Assembly (NCBI GenBank): GCA_012799755.1 | Contig: JAAZKQ010000279.1 | Span: 1 to 6,772, forward strand | Source of the DNA: Lentisphaerota bacterium | GTDB lineage: Bacteria; Verrucomicrobiota; Lentisphaeria; Oligosphaerales; Oligosphaeraceae | Reading direction: 5' to 3' | Length of the DNA stretch: 6,772 bases | In this document: one piece after another, positions 1-4,016 of the stretch | How positions within the stretch are numbered: position 1 is the first letter of the stretch | Layout: every line of letters begins with the position of its first letter | The notes under the pieces: generated by a model | Databases searched by the model: none | Seen by the model: the letters and a program-made list of their open reading frames with translations, nothing else | Told to the model about the DNA's origin: nothing | Made by a program: the position numbers and the translations under genes

Positions 1-103
1 CCGCCTTCGGCGTCGCTTTGCCCTGGGCTATCATAGCTCGCGCTTTCAGCGCTCAAATGCCAGGGAAAAGATGTTTTGGCAGCAAGGCGGTCAGAATGAC
101 CGC
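1..103. repeat. cluster of nested inverted repeats
   Basis: Three inverted repeats nest around one centre: CCGCCTT (1-7) with AAGGCGG (84-90), CCCTGG (21-26) with CCAGGG (60-65), and GCGCT (40-44) with AGCGC (48-52) around a 3-base loop. A fourth, perfect 7-bp hairpin, GCGGTCA (87-93) / TGACCGC (97-103), overlaps the outer right arm and could compete with it. No T-run follows on either strand, so these are not classic terminators. The stretch could be a dispersed intergenic repeat, a structured RNA or the tail of an upstream transcript. Frame 3 is open from base 3 to a TGA at 168-170, but its translation matches no family I recognise. Confidence 0.4.
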
Positions 104-166
104 AGGAACAGAGTTATCAACGGGTGATCGCGTACCAGACGGTTTTGCCATTGCCTTCGCTTGGGG

Positions 167-196
167 TTGACTTTTTTGTCTCTGAGATCATATTAC
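167..196 (+). promoter_or_regulatory. candidate sigma70-type promoter for rpsT
   Basis: TTGACT (167-172, 5 of 6 to the -35 consensus) is followed after 18 bases by TATTAC (191-196, 4 of 6 to the -10 consensus). Transcription would start near 203, giving a leader of about 75 bases before rpsT. Two further TTGAC motifs, at 220-225 and 235-240, have no well-spaced -10 partner. The call rests on consensus matching and position only. Confidence 0.4.
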
Positions 197-237
197 ACTT
201 TCCGTTTTTTATTACTTTGTTGACCGTAACACTATTG

Positions 238-256
238 ACGCTTTGTTGTATAGCGT
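238..256 (+). promoter_or_regulatory. small hairpin in the rpsT leader
   Basis: ACGCT (238-242) pairs perfectly with AGCGT (252-256) around a 9-base loop. It lies just upstream of the GAGGA Shine-Dalgarno-like sequence at 262-266, which is 12 bases from the rpsT ATG, a rather long spacing. S20 is known to repress its own translation in E. coli, so a leader structure here is plausible. A 5-bp stem is weak evidence. Confidence 0.25.
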
Positions 257-278
257 GTAAAGAGGAAGACTGCTGACA

Positions 279-542
279 ATGCCGAACATCAAATCCGCCG
301 CCAAGAGATTAAGGCAGAACGAAAAGAACCGCATGTTCAACCGCATGCGCAAGTCCCGCGTCCGCACCGCTGAGAACGCCCTTGACGAGCTGATCAAGGC
401 TGGTGACAAAGAAGCCGTAGCTGCGGGCTTGACCAGGTGTTACTCCGAACTGGACAAGGCAGCCAAGAACGGCGTCATTCATAAGAACAAGGCCGATCGC
501 AAAAAGCAGCGCTTGGCAGCGCGCGTTGCCAAGATGGCCTGA
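279..542 (+). CDS. rpsT: 30S ribosomal protein S20
   Basis: This is an 87-residue, Lys/Arg-rich, all-helical protein, the usual length for bacterial S20. It starts MPNIKSAAKRLRQNEKNR, the typical S20 N terminus, and ends in a basic stretch with HKNKADRKKQRLA, also typical. S20 is a primary binding protein of the small subunit that contacts the 5' domain and helix 44 of 16S rRNA. The ATG at 279 is preceded by a purine-rich GAGGA at 262-266, further away than usual. The gene appears monocistronic: a candidate promoter lies upstream and a strong terminator begins 27 bases after the stop. Stand-alone rpsT genes are common in bacteria. Nothing in the reading frame is broken or odd. Confidence 0.97.
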   Translation: MPNIKSAAKRLRQNEKNRMFNRMRKSRVRTAENALDELIKAGDKEAVAAGLTRCYSELDKAAKNGVIHKNKADRKKQRLAARVAKMA

Positions 543-568
543 CAAGGGTTCGGTTGTGAGATATATTG

Positions 569-604
569 GCACCAAGCGTAGTTTCTATGCTTGGTGCTTT
601 TTTT
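569..604 (+). terminator. intrinsic terminator of rpsT
   Basis: GCACCAAGC (569-577) pairs perfectly with GCTTGGTGC (589-597). The stem can extend by GTA/TAT, including one G-T wobble, leaving a 5-base loop (581-585). A run of seven T follows at 598-604. It sits just after the rpsT stop, a textbook Rho-independent terminator. Confidence 0.93.
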
Positions 605-747
605 GTGGCAATGCTCCAATGCCGACTCGTTTCGGCAGCGCCGGGCGGCGCGTTGTCGAGTGTCTTCTCGCGCTTTCAGTTCTGCTGGCCTGTCGGCAGA
701 AAGCCGATGTTCTAGGGCAAGTTATGGGATGACATCCATTATTTAGC
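605..747 (+). other. intergenic gap with two short hairpins
   Basis: No gene is supported here. A compound hairpin spans 625-661: outer ACTCG/CGAGT (625-629, 657-661) and inner GCGCC/GGCGC (638-642, 647-651). A second perfect hairpin is TCGGC/GCCGA (693-697, 703-707). Neither has a T-run. GGAT/ATCC (727-730, 734-737) forms a tiny dyad just before the next gene. A promoter for the acyl-CoA synthetase is expected here because the terminator at 569-604 isolates it from rpsT, but I see no convincing -35/-10 pair. CATTAT at 737-742 is at best a weak -10. Confidence 0.35.
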
Positions 748-762
748 TTGGAGAATACAACC

Positions 763-2634
763 ATGAAGCAACACAGTCGCATGACTAAGAACATCGGCGC
801 ATACTTTGAGGAATGGTGCGCCAGGAGCGTGGACGACGCTGCCTTGATGTATCTTGACGACCGGAACGAGCTGGTTCGCTACAGCTACAGACAGTTCTAC
901 AGTGATGTCTTGGCTTGGTCCCGCTATTTTCTCGACCATGGGGTGAAAGAGGGCTCGCGGGTGGCGATGGTGGCCACTAAATGCCCGAGCCACTTTGTGT
1001 TTTTCTATGCCTGTTGGCACATTGGCGCCATTGCCGTGCCGGTCTGCGAAACCTTGGGCGACCTGGAGATGGGCTTTATCCTCCGGGATTCGGACCCGAC
1101 CTTGGTGCTGGCTGCGAAGAGCTTGGTCAGCAAGGTCAGCGCCAACGGCGGCAATGTTCCGATTATCAATGTGGACGACATGCCGCATGGTGATGCCGCC
1201 GCTCCGACGACAGCGCCACTAAGCCAGGTGGGGCTTGACGCTGTTGCCACACTGGTCTATACCAGTGGCTCCACGGGCATGCCCAAAGGCGTGATGCTGA
1301 CGCACCTCAATGTTTGGACCAATGCTTATTGGGCCTTGGACTCCTTCGGCGGCGCTGACGCCATGAACAACAGCGACCGCATCATCTCGCTACTGCCCTA
1401 CTGGCACAGCTTCGCATTGGTCTGTGAGGTGCTGGTGACGCCCATGGCCGGCGGGGCTTGCGTCATCCCCCGCGATATCCGCGATTTCAAAAAGAATTTG
1501 TCTCTATACCAGCCTACGCTGATGCTTGTCGTGCCGCGCATCGTTGAGGCTGTCAAGCTGGGCATTGACAAGCAGATTGAGGAGAAGCCGCCGAAGGTTA
1601 AGGCGCTGATTGACCAAGCCATCTACAACGCGTCACGAATTTTTACCGCTGGACCCCGCTTGGATGGTGGCATTCTGCGCATGGTGACGCATCACACTTT
1701 CTACGATCCGCTGGTCTTCCGGAAATTCCGCCAGGCTTTTGGCGGCAAGTTGCGTTTCATTGTCTGCGGTGGCGCGCCGCTGGACCTTGAGTTGCAGATC
1801 TTCTTCAAGTATATGGGCGTGTTGGTGCTGGTGGGCTACGGCCTGACCGAGACCTCACCGGTGATCAGCTCGAACAGACTGGAGAAACACCGGCTGGGCA
1901 GCACTGGACAGCTCTTCCCCTGGCTTTTCCCGGAAAACGGCGGCGATTATACTTTCAAGGACGACGAGGGCAATCTCGGCAAGGACCTCCACGGCCAGTT
2001 GCTGGTCAAGGGCGATTGCGTCATGAAGGGCTACTGGCGGCATACCGACGCCAGCGCCAAGAGTTTTGAGGACGGCTGGCTCAATACCGGTGACGTCTGT
2101 TACTGCGACGCCGACGGCTACCTCTTTGTTGAAGGTCGCAAGGGCAGCATGATCGTCCTCATCGGCGGTGAAAAGCTGCATCCTGAACACGTTGAGGATG
2201 CCGTTAAGACTTCGCCGTTGATCGCGGAAGCGATGGTCATTGGCGAGAAATGCAAGAACGTCTATGCCTGCGTCAATGTCCAGGCGGAAAGAGTCAAGGA
2301 CATCCCGAAGGATCAGCTCAAGAGGCGCATCAAGGAAGAGGTGCTCAAGACCACAGAGCACCTGGCACCCTTCCAGAAGCCCAAGGATGTGTTGATTCTG
2401 CCTGATTTCACGATGGAGGATGGCACGCTGACGGCGACCTTCAAGGTACGTCGCTACAAGGTCATGGAGCTCTATAAGCAGGATATCGAAGACTTCCTCC
2501 GCAACAACGGCGAAGAAGTGGCCACCAAGCGTGAACTGGGCATCGCCAGCTCGAAAATCCTGGAAAGCCTGGCCAACGGCAAAGTCATTGTCGGCAGCGG
2601 TACGGAAATTAAATACGACGGTAAAAAACGCTGA
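763..2634 (+). CDS. long-chain fatty acyl-CoA synthetase (AMP-forming)
   Basis: This complete 623-residue member of the ANL (AMP-binding) superfamily most resembles FadD15-type long-chain acyl-CoA ligases. It would convert a fatty acid, ATP and CoA to acyl-CoA through an acyl-adenylate, probably at the inner face of the membrane. Visible motifs in order: P-loop YTSGSTGMPKG (166-176); VPR (257-259) and GGAPL (336-340), typical of the long-chain subgroup; the A5 motif GYGLTETSP (358-366); GWLNTGD (438-444) with the ribose-binding Asp444; the hinge GRKG around R459; and the C-terminal catalytic lysine K561 in TFKVRR. All key residues are present. The ATG at 763 is chosen because GGAGA (750-754) lies 8 bases upstream; an in-frame TTG at 748 has no such site. 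The gene is flanked by terminators and looks monocistronic. Substrate chain length cannot be read from sequence. The frame is intact and the family assignment is secure. Confidence 0.93.
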   Translation: MKQHSRMTKNIGAYFEEWCARSVDDAALMYLDDRNELVRYSYRQFYSDVLAWSRYFLDHGVKEGSRVAMVATKCPSHFVFFYACWHIGAIAVPVCETLGDLEMGFILRDSDPTLVLAAKSLVSKVSANGGNVPIINVDDMPHGDAAAPTTAPLSQVGLDAVATLVYTSGSTGMPKGVMLTHLNVWTNAYWALDSFGGADAMNNSDRIISLLPYWHSFALVCEVLVTPMAGGACVIPRDIRDFKKNLSLYQPTLMLVVPRIVEAVKLGIDKQIEEKPPKVKALIDQAIYNASRIFTAGPRLDGGILRMVTHHTFYDPLVFRKFRQAFGGKLRFIVCGGAPLDLELQIFFKYMGVLVLVGYGLTETSPVISSNRLEKHRLGSTGQLFPWLFPENGGDYTFKDDEGNLGKDLHGQLLVKGDCVMKGYWRHTDASAKSFEDGWLNTGDVCYCDADGYLFVEGRKGSMIVLIGGEKLHPEHVEDAVKTSPLIAEAMVIGEKCKNVYACVNVQAERVKDIPKDQLKRRIKEEVLKTTEHLAPFQKPKDVLILPDFTMEDGTLTATFKVRRYKVMELYKQDIEDFLRNNGEEVATKRELGIASSKILESLANGKVIVGSGTEIKYDGKKR

Positions 2635-2666
2635 CGCGGGAAAAAGCGAACGAGTGCTGAAAACAC

Positions 2667-2705
2667 AGCGGCCGCCGGAGAACGGTTCTTCGGCGGCCGC
2701 TTTTT
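2667..2705 (+). terminator. strong terminator between convergent genes
   Basis: AGCGGCCGCCG (2667-2677) pairs perfectly with CGGCGGCCGCT (2691-2701). The stem continues inward through GAGAA/TTCTT (one G-T wobble) to about 16 bp with a 3-base CGG loop. TTTTT (2701-2705) then ATT follow, giving a good terminator for the acyl-CoA synthetase. Read on the minus strand, the hairpin is followed by a weaker TGTGTTTTC, so it may also stop the convergent pseudopilin transcript. Both arms contain GCGGCCGC. Confidence 0.9.
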
Positions 2706-2735
2706 ATTACTGCACGTGTTCTTTTGACTGCGTAT

Positions 2736-3491
2736 TCAGGGCAAGGTCACGATTTGGAGATTGGCATTGGCGGTGGTCTTGATTTGGTGGCCGAGGTTGC
2801 GCAGTTCGCCGGCGTTGAGGCAGGCGGCGTGCCCGTCAGCGAAGCTGGTTGAGGCCTTGCCGGCATGGATGGTATGCGGCACACTCTGATCGGCTTCGAG
2901 GGTGGTGTCGGGATGGAATACCCAAAAGCCCTTGCCGAGATTTCCTTTAGCGTTGGATGCGCAGACTGCATCAATCATAATGACGGTTTCCGACGGCTGT
3001 TTCATCTGGTTGAGCAAGTGCGTGACACTGTAGCCAGTGCCGACGGGGTCAATAATGTAGTTTCCGAGTTTGGCTACGCGGGCGGCCTCAGTGGCGCCGT
3101 ATTTATGCGGCATGGCAAAGGAGGCTCGGAAATTGCCGACCATGTTGGGGGTCTGCGTACTGTTGGACGGGCATTGAATGGAGGTCCAAGGCACATAGCC
3201 CGCATTGGGCACGCCATAAGCGCTGGTGGAGCTGGGCCCAAAGGTGAGAACTCTGAACCATGGGTGGTAGGCGGTGCCGCTGACATGAGCGGTGGTGACA
3301 TAGACGTCGTCATACTCGGATGCATACAGCTGATGGGCCATCATCGCCTGTTTGTGATTGTTGAGGCAGCTGGTTTTGCGGGCGGCCTCTCGCGCCTTGG
3401 CCAGTGCCGGCAAGAGCATGGCCGCTAAAATGGCGATGATGGCGATGACAACCAACAGCTCAATCAAGGTGAAAACCAAGCGTTTTTTCAT
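2736..3491 (-). CDS. pseudopilin-like protein with N-terminal methylation segment and H-X9-DG motif
   Basis: This 251-residue protein belongs to the large PVC-group family of type II secretion/type IV pilin-like proteins (DUF1559-like). It opens with MKKRLVFTLIELLVVIAI: a short basic leader, Phe7 as likely first mature residue, Glu11 at the conserved +5 position, then a hydrophobic helix to about residue 30. Position -1 is Val6 instead of the usual Gly. The typical post-helix segment KARE...SCLNN (32-45) follows. Near the C terminus lies the H-X9-DG motif (His209, Asp219-Gly220). Cysteines at 42, 107, 177 and 224 could form disulfides. The start at 3491 is chosen because GGGAGGT (3498-3504) sits 6 bases upstream on the minus strand; an earlier in-frame ATG at 3518 would add nine residues before the leader. 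The protein is probably exported and anchored by its N-terminal helix. Its role is unknown; it may be a minor pseudopilin or surface fibre subunit. It is divergent from the adjacent glycoside hydrolase. Confidence 0.92.
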   Translation of the reverse strand: MKKRLVFTLIELLVVIAIIAILAAMLLPALAKAREAARKTSCLNNHKQAMMAHQLYASEYDDVYVTTAHVSGTAYHPWFRVLTFGPSSTSAYGVPNAGYVPWTSIQCPSNSTQTPNMVGNFRASFAMPHKYGATEAARVAKLGNYIIDPVGTGYSVTHLLNQMKQPSETVIMIDAVCASNAKGNLGKGFWVFHPDTTLEADQSVPHTIHAGKASTSFADGHAACLNAGELRNLGHQIKTTANANLQIVTLP

Positions 3492-3604
3492 TGTGGGACC
3501 TCCCATGGATAACTTCAAGACGGTGCTCCATGTTCGCAGTAGAGAGCGCGGGCTGAGGCTGCCTGACAGGCGTCAAAAACGGCAGCAACTCAACACGTAA
3601 CGTA

Positions 3605-3633
3605 AGTATAGCGGATTTTGTTGATGCTATCAA
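3605..3633 (-). promoter_or_regulatory. sigma70-type promoter for the pseudopilin-like gene
   Basis: On the minus strand TTGATA (plus positions 3628-3633) is separated by exactly 17 bases from TATACT (3605-3610). Each hexamer matches its consensus in 5 of 6 positions. Transcription would begin near 3598, giving a leader of about 107 bases that contains the near-palindrome GCCTGACAGGC (3561-3571). This is the best-formed -35/-10 pair in the window. Confidence 0.65.
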
Positions 3634-3663
3634 GGGCCCTCTCTCGGTTTTGCGAAAGCAGGA

Positions 3664-3677
3664 TGCAACCGGTTGCC
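3664..3677. promoter_or_regulatory. LacI/GalR-type operator-like palindrome (site 1)
   Basis: TGCAACCGGTTGCC contains a perfect 12-bp palindrome (3665-3676) with a central CG. It matches the general LacI/GalR-family operator pattern TGNAANCGNTTNCA at every defined position except the last. It lies about 30 bases upstream of the -35 of the pseudopilin promoter, in the shared divergent region. LacI-family regulators commonly control glycoside hydrolase genes. No such regulator gene is in the window, so binding is inferred. Confidence 0.5.
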
Positions 3678-3732
3678 TATTGATAATTGGCCATTTTCCA
3701 TTGCAAGGCACATGAAATGTCTGCCATCAATG

Positions 3733-3746
3733 GGTAACCAGTTACA
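3733..3746. promoter_or_regulatory. second, weaker LacI-type operator-like site (site 2)
   Basis: GGTAACCAGTTACA has GTAAC and GTTAC half-sites around a CA centre. It fits the pattern TGNAANCGNTTNCA with two mismatches (first base and the central G). Its centre is 69 bases from that of the palindrome at 3664-3677. A pair of similar dyads in one control region strengthens the case for a regulator binding here, but this copy alone is marginal. Confidence 0.3.
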
Positions 3747-3826
3747 AGAAGGGCCGATTGCCCGCGAAGAGCCAGAAATTCCGCCATTTGAGTTGTTATC
3801 TTCGGAGTCGCGCATCAACTTAAGCA

Positions 3827-3899
3827 TTGACAATCCTATTGGTGAATGCAGGGATTACGGCTTGTAATTTCTATAATATCATGCAAGCCAATAGGTTGT
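3827..3899 (+). promoter_or_regulatory. promoter region of the glycoside hydrolase gene with flanking inverted sites
   Basis: A perfect TATAAT lies at 3872-3877, but the bases 17-18 upstream do not resemble a -35. A perfect TTGACA at 3827-3832 is 39 bases away, too far to act as its partner. The expected start is near 3884, giving a leader of about 130 bases. CCTATTGG (3835-3842) and its exact reverse complement CCAATAGG (3888-3895) flank the -10, with centres 53 bases apart, close to five helical turns. A shorter inverted pair, GGCTTG (3859-3864) / CAAGCC (3884-3889), lies inside. A poor -35 with flanking sites suggests regulator-dependent transcription. Confidence 0.5.
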
Positions 3900-3924
3900 A
3901 TTTCTCTTTTCCGTGTTTCGTTAG

Positions 3925-4007
3925 TTGTTTTTTGGGAGGCTGCACGGACTCACGAGAATAGTTTGCTGGCTGGTTTGTCCACAAAAATCATGCCCCCCAA
4001 AAAACAA
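3925..4007 (+). promoter_or_regulatory. long inverted repeat in the 5' leader of the hydrolase gene
   Basis: The arm TTGTTTTTTGGGAGGC (3925-3940) can pair with GCCCCCCAAAAAACAA (3992-4007), giving 15 of 16 pairs with one A-C mismatch around a 51-base loop. The last two bases of the right arm overlap the AAGGAG Shine-Dalgarno sequence (4006-4011). The loop holds a possible GGAC/GTCC pairing (3946-3949, 3977-3980). Such a fold in the mRNA could limit ribosome access, so it is a candidate cis-acting control element. It matches no riboswitch class that I recognise. Both arms are partly homopolymeric, which raises the odds of chance pairing. Confidence 0.45.
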
Positions 4008-4016
4008 GGAGTTTCG

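Noticed and set aside
117..191. 24-codon minus-strand frame starting at ATG 191 and ending TGA at 117
   Set aside because: It is very short, has only a weak upstream purine stretch, overlaps the likely rpsT promoter and matches no known family.
748..762. TTG at 748 as start of the acyl-CoA synthetase
   Set aside because: GGAGA at 750-754 would lie inside the coding sequence and serves the ATG at 763 with 8-base spacing.
739..1188. 149-codon minus-strand open frame over the acyl-CoA synthetase start
   Set aside because: It is antisense to conserved coding sequence with no motif or ribosome site. The same holds for the minus-strand frame at 1855-2361.
2668..2700. Two GCGGCCGC (NotI) sites in a hairpin, possibly a cloning scar
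   Set aside because: They are simply the two arms of a perfect GC-rich terminator stem. The surrounding sequence is continuous and fits natural convergent genes.
2865..3428. 187-codon plus-strand open frame antisense to the pseudopilin-like gene
   Set aside because: It is fully antisense to a strongly supported gene, has no Shine-Dalgarno sequence and no recognisable motif. It is low-complexity (Gly-rich), as expected from the mirror of a GC-rich gene.
3827..3855. Perfect TTGACA at 3827-3832 as the -35 of a promoter
   Set aside because: At 16-18 bases downstream the sequence is CAGGGA/AGGGAT/GGGATT, not a -10. The perfect TATAAT is 39 bases away, so the two boxes cannot form one standard promoter.
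3990..4016. Upstream in-frame ATG at 3990 as start of the hydrolase
   Set aside because: It has no Shine-Dalgarno sequence and would put PPKKQGVS before the signal peptide. The ATG at 4017 has AAGGAG at ideal spacing.
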